From the NCBI RefSeq assembly GCF_014648195.1, contig NZ_BMQQ01000038.1, forward strand, positions 1-49,494: 49,494 nucleotides of DNA, in the 5' to 3' direction. The notes under the pieces were generated by a model. The model was given only the letters and a program-made list of their open reading frames with translations, ran no database searches and had not been told where the DNA came from. Positions 41,510 to 48,922 of this stretch are shown here, in pieces. The stretch comes from Streptomyces purpureus (GTDB lineage: Bacteria; Actinomycetota; Actinomycetes; Streptomycetales; Streptomycetaceae). How positions within the stretch are numbered: the stretch's first letter is position 1; the number at the start of each line of letters is the position of its first letter. Made by a program: the position numbers and the translations under genes.

Positions 41510-42376
41510 TCAGACGTAGTCCTCCAGGCGGGCCACGGTGAAGCCCTGCTCCTGTATGCGGCGGAGCATGTTGACGGTCATCTCGGTCATCGTCGTCCCC
41601 TTGAGCTCGGACGGGCCGCGGAAGTGGGCCAGGATGATGTCGCCGGGGTGCAGCTTCTTGTCGCCGCGCTGGTACTGCATGTTCGTGATCTGCATGGACT
41701 CGCGCCACAGCACGATCGCCTCGACCCCGCACCGGCCGGCGGCGGCGCGGGTGTCCTCGTTCCAGTTGCCGAACGGCGGGCGCATGAGGCGCGGGGTGGT
41801 GCCGTACTCCTTCGCCAGCCTGGTCTGCTGCCCGCAGATCTCGCGCTCCTGGGCTGCGGCGCCGAGCGTGCGCAGGTTGGGGTGGGTGAGGGTGTGGTTG
41901 GCGACGCCGTTGCCGAGCTGCTGGAGCGGCTTGAAGTAGCCGTAGTCGGTGCGTATCGCAGAGTCGGTGAGGAACATCGTCACCGGGATCTTCAGCTCGC
42001 GCATCATCTCGACGAACTTCGGGTCCTTCTCGGCCCCGTCGTCGATGGTGATGAAGACGACCTTGTCCTTGGTCGGTATGTCACTGATCACCGGGACCGG
42101 GCCGCCGCCGCCCGTCCTGACCGGCTTGGTCTTCGGCGGGGCGGGCGGTGCGGCGAAGGGCTTGAGGCCCCACTTGCGGTACGCGGCCGCCGTGTCCGGC
42201 GCCGTGTCGGGGCCCTTGCCCGGGGCCTTGCCGTCGGCGGCACCGGCCGGCGCGGAGGCCGAGGCCGACGGGGTGGGAGCCGCGCCCACCGGGTCCACCG
42301 GGCCCTGGAGCCCGACCGAGCAGCCCGTCATGACCAGGGCGGCGGCGAGCGCCGCCCCCACGTACCGCTTGCGCAC
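41510..42376 (-). CDS. Polysaccharide deacetylase family lipoprotein (paralogue 2)
   Basis: The product is 288 residues from GTG 42376. The signal sequence MRKRYVGAALAAALVMTGCS has a good lipobox (VMTGC). A Pro/Ser/Ala linker of about 60 residues precedes the NodB domain: DKVVFITIDDGAEKDPKFVE, NHTLTHPN with both His ligands, LMRPPFGNWNEDT and LHPGDIILAHFRG. It shares many residues with the gene at 39150-40064, including AAYRKWGLKPFAAP against KKWGLAKMPLPAP and EREICGQQ, so the two arose by duplication with the methyltransferase gene between. Confidence 0.9.
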   Translation of the reverse strand: MRKRYVGAALAAALVMTGCSVGLQGPVDPVGAAPTPSASASAPAGAADGKAPGKGPDTAPDTAAAYRKWGLKPFAAPPAPPKTKPVRTGGGGPVPVISDIPTKDKVVFITIDDGAEKDPKFVEMMRELKIPVTMFLTDSAIRTDYGYFKPLQQLGNGVANHTLTHPNLRTLGAAAQEREICGQQTRLAKEYGTTPRLMRPPFGNWNEDTRAAAGRCGVEAIVLWRESMQITNMQYQRGDKKLHPGDIILAHFRGPSELKGTTMTEMTVNMLRRIQEQGFTVARLEDYV

Positions 42377-42463
42377 CTGTGAAACCCGCCGTCCGAACGC
42401 CTGAACCCATCCTGCGGAGAGGAGGACGGTTCATTCGAACGCGTGGTTGCCTGCGGAAGCGGG

Positions 42464-42727
42464 TCAGTCACCCGTCCCATGGGACTCGAAGCGCCAGCGG
42501 TGCACCGGACGCGTGATCAGGTCGGCCGCCGGTTCGGGCAGTTCCGGCAGCTCGGCGTCGAACGGCGCGTCCCACCAGGTGAGGACGAGGACGCGGTCCT
42601 GCGGCGCCGAGAAGAGCTCCCGGCGCAGCGGCTCGGCCGCGAGCTCCTGGGCCCGCGCCCACTCCAGGAGTTCGGCGCCGCGGCCCTGCACCGCGCGCGC
42701 CTCCCACATCAGTGCGACCGTCGTCAC
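42464..42727 (-). CDS. Small protein coupled to tsaD, ABM-like
   Basis: The product is 87 residues from GTG 42727. Its start overlaps the tsaD stop (GTGA on the minus strand), so translation is coupled. The sequence (VTTVALMWEARAVQGRGAEL, LVLTWWDAPFDAELPELP) resembles small dimeric alpha/beta-barrel proteins such as antibiotic-biosynthesis-monooxygenase-like proteins, but no catalytic residues can be named. Coupling to tsaD suggests a related or housekeeping role; function unknown. Confidence 0.75.
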   Translation of the reverse strand: MTTVALMWEARAVQGRGAELLEWARAQELAAEPLRRELFSAPQDRVLVLTWWDAPFDAELPELPEPAADLITRPVHRWRFESHGTGD

Positions 42728-43839
42728 GAGTACAGGTTCTCCTTGCTGATCTCGTGCACGTGGTCGTGATCGTGGCCGTGGCCGTGGCTGTGGTTGCCGG
42801 GGACGTGCGGGTCGGTCACCGGCAGCGAGGAGTCCGCGGACAGCTCCAGGTCGGAGGCGGGCCGGTTGCGGGCCACCATCTCCGCGCCGAGCGCCGCCAC
42901 CATCGCACCGTTGTCGGTGCACAGCCCCGGCCTGGGCACCCGCAGCCGGATGCCGACCCGCTCGCACCGCTCCTGGGCAAGCGCCCGCAGCCGCGAGTTG
43001 GCGGCCACGCCGCCGCCGATCATCAGGTGGTCGACGCCCTCGTCCTTGCAGGCACGTACGGCCTTACGCGTGAGCACGTCCACGACCGCCTCCTGGAAGG
43101 AGGCGGCGACGTCCCGTACGGGCACCTCCTCGCCGGCCGCCCGCTTGGCCTCGATCCAGCGGGCCACGGCGGTCTTGAGGCCGGAGAAGGAGAAGTCGTA
43201 GGCGGGGTCGCGGGGGCCGGTCAGACCGCGCGGGAAGGCGATCGCATCGGGGTCGCCCTCCTTGGCGAGCCGGTCGATGACCGGGCCGCCGGGGAAACCG
43301 AGGTTCAGCACCCGTGCGATCTTGTCGAAGGCCTCGCCGGCCGCATCGTCGATCGTCGCGCCCATGGGGCGTACGTCGGCGGTGATGTCGGGCGCGAGCA
43401 GCAGCGAGGAGTGCCCGCCGGAGACCAGCAGGGCCATCGTCGGCTCGGGCAGCGGCCCGTGTTCGAGCTGGTCGACGCAGATGTGCGAGGCGAGGTGGTT
43501 GACCCCGTAGAGCGGCTTGTTCAGCGCGTACGCGTACGCCTTGGCCGCCGAGACGCCCACGAGCAGCGCGCCCGCGAGCCCGGGACCGGCGGTGACGGCG
43601 ATGCCGTCGAGGTCCTTCGCGGAGATCCCGGCCTGCTTCAGGGCGCGTTCGATGGTGGGGACCATCGCCTCCAGGTGGGCGCGCGAGGCGATCTCGGGGA
43701 CCACGCCGCCGAAGCGGGCGTGGGTGTCGACGCTGGAGGCGACGGCGTCCGCGAGCAGGGTCGTGCCGCGCACGATGCCGACACCGGTCTCGTCGCACGA
43801 GGTCTCGATGCCGAGGACAAGCGGTTCGTCAGCAGCCAT
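42724..43839 (-). CDS. tsaD: tRNA t6A transferase TsaD
   Basis: The product is 371 residues from ATG 43839; the start overlaps the rimI stop (ATGA). TsaD transfers threonylcarbamoyl from its AMP ester to A37 of ANN-decoding tRNAs, with TsaB and TsaE. Seen: GIETSCDETGVGIV, the metal site NHLASHICVD, ALLVSGGHSSLLL, GATIDDAAGEAFDKIARVLN and IGGGVAANSRLR with TDNGAMVAALG. The last ~25 residues are an unusual histidine-rich tail, GNHSHGHGHDHDHVHEISK, beyond the normal family end. The four-gene group is tightly overlapping. Confidence 0.95.
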   Translation of the reverse strand: MAADEPLVLGIETSCDETGVGIVRGTTLLADAVASSVDTHARFGGVVPEIASRAHLEAMVPTIERALKQAGISAKDLDGIAVTAGPGLAGALLVGVSAAKAYAYALNKPLYGVNHLASHICVDQLEHGPLPEPTMALLVSGGHSSLLLAPDITADVRPMGATIDDAAGEAFDKIARVLNLGFPGGPVIDRLAKEGDPDAIAFPRGLTGPRDPAYDFSFSGLKTAVARWIEAKRAAGEEVPVRDVAASFQEAVVDVLTRKAVRACKDEGVDHLMIGGGVAANSRLRALAQERCERVGIRLRVPRPGLCTDNGAMVAALGAEMVARNRPASDLELSADSSLPVTDPHVPGNHSHGHGHDHDHVHEISKENLYS

Positions 43840-44330
43840 CAGTCAGTCTCTTCTGTTCCTTGAACGGTCAGTCGCATCACGAGCGCGTCGACGTTGCCCG
43901 GCTGGTAGTAGCCGCGCCGGAAGCCGATGGGCTCGAAGCCGAAGCGCTCGTACAGCTTCTGCGCCCGGGTGTTGTCCACACGGACCTCCAGGAGCACTTC
44001 CTCGCACTCGAAGGCCGTGGCGTACTGCAGCAGGTCGGTCAGGAGCCGGGCGCCGAGTCCCGTGCCCCACTGGTCGCGGGAGGCCGCGATGGTCTGTACG
44101 TCGCCGAGCCCGCCGGCCGACGCGAGGCCCGCGTACCCGACTATCCGGCCGTCGCCGTCCTCGGCGACGACATAGCGCCGGGAGGCGGCCGGGCCCCGGG
44201 CGTGCGCGAGCTCGGACCAGAACATCCCCGCGGACCAGGCGTCCTCGGGGAAGAGGTCGTGTTCGAGCTCCAGCACCGGTGCGATGTCCCACCAGCGCAT
44301 CTCGCGCAGCACGGCAGCCGTACGGGTCAC
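43839..44330 (-). CDS. rimI: GNAT acetyltransferase RimI
   Basis: The product is 163 residues from GTG 44330, overlapping the tsaB stop (GTGA). It is a GNAT fold: REMRWWDIAPVLELEHDLFP, acetyl-CoA motif DQWGTGLGARLLTDLLQYA (Q/RxxGxG/A), and EVRVDNTRAQKLYERFGFEP. RimI proteins acetylate N-termini, such as that of ribosomal protein S18, and sit in the tsaB-tsaD operon in most actinobacteria. Confidence 0.93.
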   Translation of the reverse strand: MTRTAAVLREMRWWDIAPVLELEHDLFPEDAWSAGMFWSELAHARGPAASRRYVVAEDGDGRIVGYAGLASAGGLGDVQTIAASRDQWGTGLGARLLTDLLQYATAFECEEVLLEVRVDNTRAQKLYERFGFEPIGFRRGYYQPGNVDALVMRLTVQGTEETD

Positions 44331-44980
44331 GAGGGGGTGACCACCTTGTAGTTCTTCGGCACCTGCGCGTCGGGGCGGCGCAGGTAGAGCGGGAGGGGCT
44401 CCAGGAATGATTCTCCGGCCTTCAGCCGCTCGGCGGCGAGCGCGGCGAGAGCCGCGGCCGACTGGTGCTCGGGGGCCCGGGCGTCGGGGAAGACCTCGGG
44501 GTAGAGCACGGCTCCCGCGCCGACCGCGGGGACGCCGGCGACCTGCTCGGCGATGTCCGCAGGCCGGTCGACGGCCGGCTCGCCGACCCGGGTGCGGAAC
44601 CCTTCGTACCGCGCCCAGTAGACCTCCTTGCGGCGCGCGTCCGTCGCGACGACGAACGGCTCCTCGATGCCGGAGGCGTACGCCAGGCCGTCGAGGGTGC
44701 ACAGGCCGTGCACGGGGACGCCGAGGACCGAGGCGAAGGTGTTGGCGGTCATCAGGCCGACCCGCAGGCCCGTGTACGGGCCGGGGCCGACACCGACGAC
44801 GACGCCGGTGACCGCGTCGAGCGTGCGTCCGGCCTCGGTGAGGACGCGGTGGACGGCGGGCAGCAGCAGTTCCCCGTGCCGGCGGGCGTCGACCTGACTG
44901 GACTGGGCGACGACGGTCTCACCGTCGTGGAGGGCGACGGTGACGGCGGGTGTGGCGGTATCAACGGCGAGCAGGAGCAC
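44327..44980 (-). CDS. tsaB: tRNA t6A biosynthesis protein TsaB
   Basis: The product is 217 residues from ATG 44980. It is a shorter ASKHA paralogue of TsaD that scaffolds the complex: LLAVDTATPAVTVALHDGET, GVVVGVGPGPYTGLRVGLMT and VATDARRKEVYWARYEG. It is first in the tsaB-rimI-tsaD group and divergent from the transpeptidase-like gene at 45083. Confidence 0.93.
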   Translation of the reverse strand: MLLLAVDTATPAVTVALHDGETVVAQSSQVDARRHGELLLPAVHRVLTEAGRTLDAVTGVVVGVGPGPYTGLRVGLMTANTFASVLGVPVHGLCTLDGLAYASGIEEPFVVATDARRKEVYWARYEGFRTRVGEPAVDRPADIAEQVAGVPAVGAGAVLYPEVFPDARAPEHQSAAALAALAAERLKAGESFLEPLPLYLRRPDAQVPKNYKVVTPS

Positions 44981-45082
44981 GCGAACAGCCTACGGCTCCG
45001 CGGCCCCAGGCACGCCGCCCCGCCCCTGTCGGCCCCGGCTGCTACCGTCACCACGGGTACAAACGTCTGAGAGGTGGACACC

Positions 45083-45643
45083 GTGGCAAGGAGCAGCTCG
45101 GGATTCGTGGCCGGGCTCACCGCGGCGGCGATCGCGGCGGTCACCTTCCTCGCCTACCAGGCGTCGGCCACCGTGCCGGCGGATCTGTCGGCGAAGCCGA
45201 TGACCCCGGCGGCCCCGCCCGCCCCGTCGGCCGGCGGACCGCGCAAGCCGGTCAAGGATCCGCTGGCGATCCCCGCGAAGTCGGGCTCCGGCCAGCGTGT
45301 GGTCTACGGCCTCGCCGACCGCCGGGTGTGGCTGGTGGACGGCGCCAACCGCGCGACGCGGGCGTTCAGTGTCATGCCGAGCACGGTCAACCCGAAGCCG
45401 GGGACGTACGCGGTGACCTCCCGGTCCGGGCTGGTGCGCGGGTCGGACGGCGTGCGGGTCGAGCACGTCGTGCGGTTCACCACCGTCGGCGAGGTGCCGA
45501 TCGGCTTCAGCGCGGCCGTGGACGGCACGCTGGCCAAGCCGGATCCCAACCGCCGCACCGGCGGCGTGCGGATGAAGCGGGCCGACGGCGACGCGCTGTG
45601 GTCGTTCGCGACGATCGGCTCGAAGGTGGTCGTGGTCCCGTAG
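45083..45643 (+). CDS. Exported YkuD-like (L,D-transpeptidase-like) protein without catalytic residues
   Basis: The product is 186 residues from GTG 45083, with GAGAGGTGG 8 bases upstream; GTG 45074 is an alternative. An N-terminal hydrophobic helix (FVAGLTAAAIAAVTFLAYQA) is a signal anchor, followed by a Pro/Ala linker. Residues about 70-186 follow the L,D-transpeptidase pattern: RVVYGLADRRVWLVDGANRA, STVNPKPGTYAVTSRSG, VGEVPIGFSAAVDG, and RTGGVRMKRADGDALW where active enzymes have SHGCxRL/M. The catalytic His and Cys are therefore absent (residues 159-162 TGGV), and the IGFHG-type His is also missing (IGFSA). It is probably a non-catalytic wall-associated protein; the family assignment is by eye. 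Confidence 0.75.
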   Translation: MARSSSGFVAGLTAAAIAAVTFLAYQASATVPADLSAKPMTPAAPPAPSAGGPRKPVKDPLAIPAKSGSGQRVVYGLADRRVWLVDGANRATRAFSVMPSTVNPKPGTYAVTSRSGLVRGSDGVRVEHVVRFTTVGEVPIGFSAAVDGTLAKPDPNRRTGGVRMKRADGDALWSFATIGSKVVVVP

Positions 45644-45659
45644 GACCCCTCCGGTGGTT

Positions 45660-45677
45660 GAGGTCCCGTAGGACCTC
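45660..45677. terminator. Small hairpin between convergent genes
   Basis: GAGGTCC-CGTA-GGACCTC, a perfect 7-base-pair stem 17 bases after the YkuD-like gene stop. Confidence 0.5.
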
Positions 45678-45720
45678 TCCTCAATGGGGTGCGGTCCCCG
45701 GACCACTTCCCCCGATCGGG

Positions 45721-45903
45721 CTACGCGGCGTCGCGCCGCGGCTCATGCTCCTCGGTGACATCGTCGGGCTCGGTCTTCCGTGGCGGTGTCGACACCGCGC
45801 TGGCCGCCGCGCAGGACGCCAGCAGATCCGTCATGGACACCGCGGACTCCGGCCGCGGGGACGTGCGCGTGCGCGTTTCACGTTCACGCTCGGATGCCGG
45901 CAT
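45721..45903 (-). CDS. 60-residue protein behind an iron-box-like palindrome
   Basis: The product is 60 residues from ATG 45903, with a strong ribosome site AGGAGG 6 bases upstream. It reads MPASERERETRTRTSPRPES followed by AVSMTDLLASCAAASAVSTP and an acidic/Arg-rich tail. The central MTDLLASCAAASAVSTP recalls short conserved Streptomyces hypothetical proteins. There is no signal peptide. A perfect TTAGGT-AG-ACCTAA palindrome lies 34-47 bases upstream, so an iron- or metal-dependent DtxR-family regulator may control it. Function unknown. Confidence 0.65.
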   Translation of the reverse strand: MPASERERETRTRTSPRPESAVSMTDLLASCAAASAVSTPPRKTEPDDVTEEHEPRRDAA

Positions 45904-45934
45904 GGATGCCTCCTGAGGCTCCGGGGGCAGGCGT

Positions 45935-45952
45935 GGTTAGGTAGACCTAACC
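45935..45952. promoter_or_regulatory. Iron-box-like palindrome
   Basis: GGTTAGGT-AG-ACCTAACC, a perfect 8+2+8 inverted repeat. Its TTAGGT...ACCTAA arms match the arms of the DtxR/DmdR/IdeR iron box, but the centre is shorter than the usual 19-base site. It is 32-49 bases upstream of the 45721-45903 gene. Confidence 0.6.
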
Positions 45953-46047
45953 CGCTCGTAGGACCATGTCACCACGCTTGGTACGACCGGCGCAACATCT
46001 TGCCGACGTCTTGTCGGAACGTACACAGCTCCCCGGGAGCCTCGGAA

Positions 46048-46551
46048 CTACACCAGCGTGAGGTCCTCGGTGGACCAGCGGCTGCCCAGGCCGCGCAGGG
46101 TCACCGTGCGCCGGTCGTCGTCGGTGTCGCCCACCACGCGGTGGATCAGCACGTGCAGCCGCTCCTCGGACAGGTCCTCGACCTTGCCGTCGCCCCACTC
46201 CACGACCACCACCGACTCGGGCAGCGAGACGTCCAGGTCGAGGTCCTCCATCTCGTCCAGACCCCCGCCGAGGCGGTACGCGTCGACGTGGACGAGGGCC
46301 GGGCCGCCGGTCAGGGAGGGGTGGACCCGGGCGATGACGAAGGTCGGCGAGGTGACCGCGCCCCGCACGCCGAGACCTTCGCCGAGGCCGCGGGTGAGGG
46401 TCGTCTTCCCGGCGCCGAGCTCGCCGGTGAGCATCACGAGATCGCCCGGGCGGAGCAGTTTCGCGAGACGCCGTCCGGTCTCCTGCATCTGCTCGGGCGA
46501 GTCGACGGCGAAGGTGGCCTCAGTGGTGGCCTGGCTCTGCGGTGCTTCCAT
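46048..46551 (-). CDS. tsaE: tRNA t6A biosynthesis ATPase TsaE
   Basis: The product is 167 residues from ATG 46551 (ATG 46560 adds three residues). It has the Walker A GELGAGKTTLTRGLGEGLGV, TSPTFVIARVHP, the family HVDAYRLGGGLDEMEDLDLD, and VVVVEWGDGKVEDL as Walker B. The ATPase resets the TsaBD complex. Its start overlaps the end of the hydrolase gene by about 32 bases, as in one transcript alr-hydrolase-tsaE. Confidence 0.93.
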   Translation of the reverse strand: MEAPQSQATTEATFAVDSPEQMQETGRRLAKLLRPGDLVMLTGELGAGKTTLTRGLGEGLGVRGAVTSPTFVIARVHPSLTGGPALVHVDAYRLGGGLDEMEDLDLDVSLPESVVVVEWGDGKVEDLSEERLHVLIHRVVGDTDDDRRTVTLRGLGSRWSTEDLTLV

Positions 46552-47734
46552 ACGAGCCAACGTTAGTCGCTGCCGGTACGGCCCCGACCCGCACGAGCAG
46601 GTCCGCGAGCCGGTCGGTCACCGCCTCCGGGTGCTCCAGCATCACCAGATGGCCGCCGTCGGGGACGATGACCAGCTCGGCGTCGGGCAGCAGATCGGCG
46701 ATGGCCTCGGTGTGCGAGCTCGGCGTGACCAGGTCGCGGTCGCCGGCCAGGGCGAGCGCGGGCACCTCCTGGAAGATGTCCAGGGCCTCGGCCTTGTCGT
46801 GCTCGGTGAAGGCCGGGTAGAACTCCGCGACCACGTCGATCGGGGTCGACTCGATCATCCGCTCGGCGAACCGCGCGATGGCCGGGTCCACGTCCCGGGA
46901 CGAGAACGAGTACCTCTTGATCAGCCCGGCGAACAGGTCGGCGGTGGCGCGGCGGCCCTTCTCGACCAGCTCCGCCTGCGAGCCGAGGGCCCGCAGCACA
47001 CCGGGCAGGACGCGGCGTACGGCGTTGACCCCGGCGACCGGCAGACCGTAGTTGACCTCGCCGAGCCGTCCGCAGGAGGTGCCGACGAAGGCGACGCCGA
47101 CGACCCGGTCCCGGATCAGCTCGGGGTGCTGGTCGGCAAGGGCCATCATCGTCATGCCGCCCATCGAATGGCCGACCAGGACGAGCGGGCCGGTGGGCGC
47201 GGCGGCGTCGATGACCGCCTTCAGGTCGAGGCCGAGCGAGTCGATGGAGACCGGCACCCCGGCCGGGCCCTGCTGCGCCACGCCGCGGGCCGAGCGGCCA
47301 TGGCTGCGCTGGTCCCAGTGGACGGTACGGACCAGGCCGCGCAGGGCGGCGCGCTGGAAGTGCCAGGAGTCCTGGTTGAGGCAGTAGCCGTGGCTGAAGA
47401 CGACGGTGACGGCGGCGGGCGCCTTGCGCCCGAACAGCCGGCGCCGGCGCGGGCCGGGGACCTCCGCCTCGACCTCGTCGACCTCGTAGTACAGCTCGGT
47501 GCCGTCCTCGGCGACGGCCCGGCCGGGCGTGCCCCGCAGGGTGCCGTACGGTCCCGCCGCATCGAGGGCGAGCCGGGCCTTGCGGCGGATCCCCCGGCCG
47601 ACGGTCATCCGCTCCAGGGCGACGCCCGCGGCGGCCCCGGCGGCGATCACACCTATCGCGGCGCCCGCGAGGCCCGCGCGGCGCCAGTTGTCGGTGGCGG
47701 CGGCGACGATCTCCCCCGTACTGGTCTCGCTCAC
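46520..47734 (-). CDS. Alpha/beta hydrolase
   Basis: The product is 404 residues from GTG 47734, with GGGAGCGGGA upstream. A hydrophobic N-terminal stretch (LAGAAIGVIAAGAAAGVALE) may anchor it in the membrane. The hydrolase fold shows the oxyanion/HG region VVFSHGYCLNQDSWHFQRAA, the nucleophile elbow GHSMGGMT, and PDGGHLVMLEHPE with the catalytic His; the acid is likely in LAGDRDLVTP. The substrate is unknown. It lies between alr and tsaE, the conserved actinobacterial order. Confidence 0.9.
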   Translation of the reverse strand: MSETSTGEIVAAATDNWRRAGLAGAAIGVIAAGAAAGVALERMTVGRGIRRKARLALDAAGPYGTLRGTPGRAVAEDGTELYYEVDEVEAEVPGPRRRRLFGRKAPAAVTVVFSHGYCLNQDSWHFQRAALRGLVRTVHWDQRSHGRSARGVAQQGPAGVPVSIDSLGLDLKAVIDAAAPTGPLVLVGHSMGGMTMMALADQHPELIRDRVVGVAFVGTSCGRLGEVNYGLPVAGVNAVRRVLPGVLRALGSQAELVEKGRRATADLFAGLIKRYSFSSRDVDPAIARFAERMIESTPIDVVAEFYPAFTEHDKAEALDIFQEVPALALAGDRDLVTPSSHTEAIADLLPDAELVIVPDGGHLVMLEHPEAVTDRLADLLVRVGAVPAATNVGSYGSTAEPGHH

Positions 47735-47743
47735 TCCCGCTCC

Positions 47744-48922
47744 CTACTGGTCCAGGACCTCATTCGCTTCGTCGAGCTCATTCAGGTAAACACGCGGAAC
47801 CCTCGAACCGATCCTGGTGACGATCTCGTACGCGATGGTGTCGGCGGCCCGCGCCCAGTCCTCGGCCGTCGGCTCGCCCCGGTCCCCCGGCCCGAACAGC
47901 AGGGCTTCGGCGCCCGGCGCGGGCGTGTCGCCGCCGAGGTCGACCACGAACTGGTCCATGGCGACACGCCCGGCGACCGTACGGATCTTGTCGCCGACCA
48001 GGACGGGGCCGCGCCCGGAGGCGTGCCGGGGGATGCCGTCCGCGTAGCCGACGGGCACCAGACCGAGCGTGGTCTCGCGCTCGGTGACGTAGTGATGCCC
48101 GTAACTGACGCCGTGACCCGCGGGAGCGTGCTTCACCAGCGCGACGCTCGCGGCGAGGGTCATGACCGGGCGCAGGCCGAAGTCGGCCGGGGTGCCGATC
48201 TCGGGGCTGGGCGAGACGCCGTACATGGCGATACCGGGCCGTACCAGGTCGAAATGGGTCTCGGGGAGGGTGAGCGTCGCCGGGGAGTTGGCGAGGTGCC
48301 GCACCTCCGGCTCGATGCCCTCCTTCTCCGCGTACGCCAGCATCGTGCGGAAGACCTCGAGCTGCGCGGCGATGGAGGGGTGCCCGGGCTCGTCGGCACA
48401 GGCGAGGTGCGACCAGACGCCGGTGACCTGGACGAGGCCGTCCTGCTGCGCCTTCAGCGCCTCGCCGACGAGCTCGGCCCAGTCGGCGGGCTGACAGCCG
48501 TTGCGGCCGAGGCCGGTGTCGGCCTTGAGCTGGATCCGGGCGCGCCTGCCGACGGCGCGGGCGGCCTCGGTGACTTCGCTCAGCGCCCACAGGCCGCTGA
48601 CGGTCATGTCGAGGTCGGCCTCGATCCCGGCGCCCCAGGGATCGCCGGGGGTCCACAGCCAGCACAGAATCCGCACGTCCCGCAGCCCGGCGGCCCGCAG
48701 GGCGAGCGCCTCGTGCGGCGTTGCCGTCCCGAGCCAGGTCGCCCCCGCCTGCAGCGCGGCCCGGGCACACCGAACGGCCCCGTGCCCGTACGCGTCCGCC
48801 TTGACGACGGCCATCACCTGGGTGCGTGGCGCGACCCGGGCGCGCAGCGTGCGAACGTTGGCACGCAGCGCCCCGAGGTCGATCTCGGCGCGGGCTCGCG
48901 GGGGCGGCGGTGTCTCAGTCAT
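47744..48922 (-). CDS. alr: Alanine racemase
   Basis: The product is 392 residues from ATG 48922. It interconverts L- and D-alanine for peptidoglycan. Seen: the PLP lysine in VMAVVKADAYGHGAVR, the substrate-side LKADTGLGRNGCQ, HLACADEPGH, and the catalytic tyrosine in HGVSYGHHYVTERETTLGLV followed by VGYADGIPR. The next gene, the hydrolase, begins 10 bases after the stop. It is complete and of normal length. Confidence 0.95.
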   Translation of the reverse strand: MTETPPPPRARAEIDLGALRANVRTLRARVAPRTQVMAVVKADAYGHGAVRCARAALQAGATWLGTATPHEALALRAAGLRDVRILCWLWTPGDPWGAGIEADLDMTVSGLWALSEVTEAARAVGRRARIQLKADTGLGRNGCQPADWAELVGEALKAQQDGLVQVTGVWSHLACADEPGHPSIAAQLEVFRTMLAYAEKEGIEPEVRHLANSPATLTLPETHFDLVRPGIAMYGVSPSPEIGTPADFGLRPVMTLAASVALVKHAPAGHGVSYGHHYVTERETTLGLVPVGYADGIPRHASGRGPVLVGDKIRTVAGRVAMDQFVVDLGGDTPAPGAEALLFGPGDRGEPTAEDWARAADTIAYEIVTRIGSRVPRVYLNELDEANEVLDQ

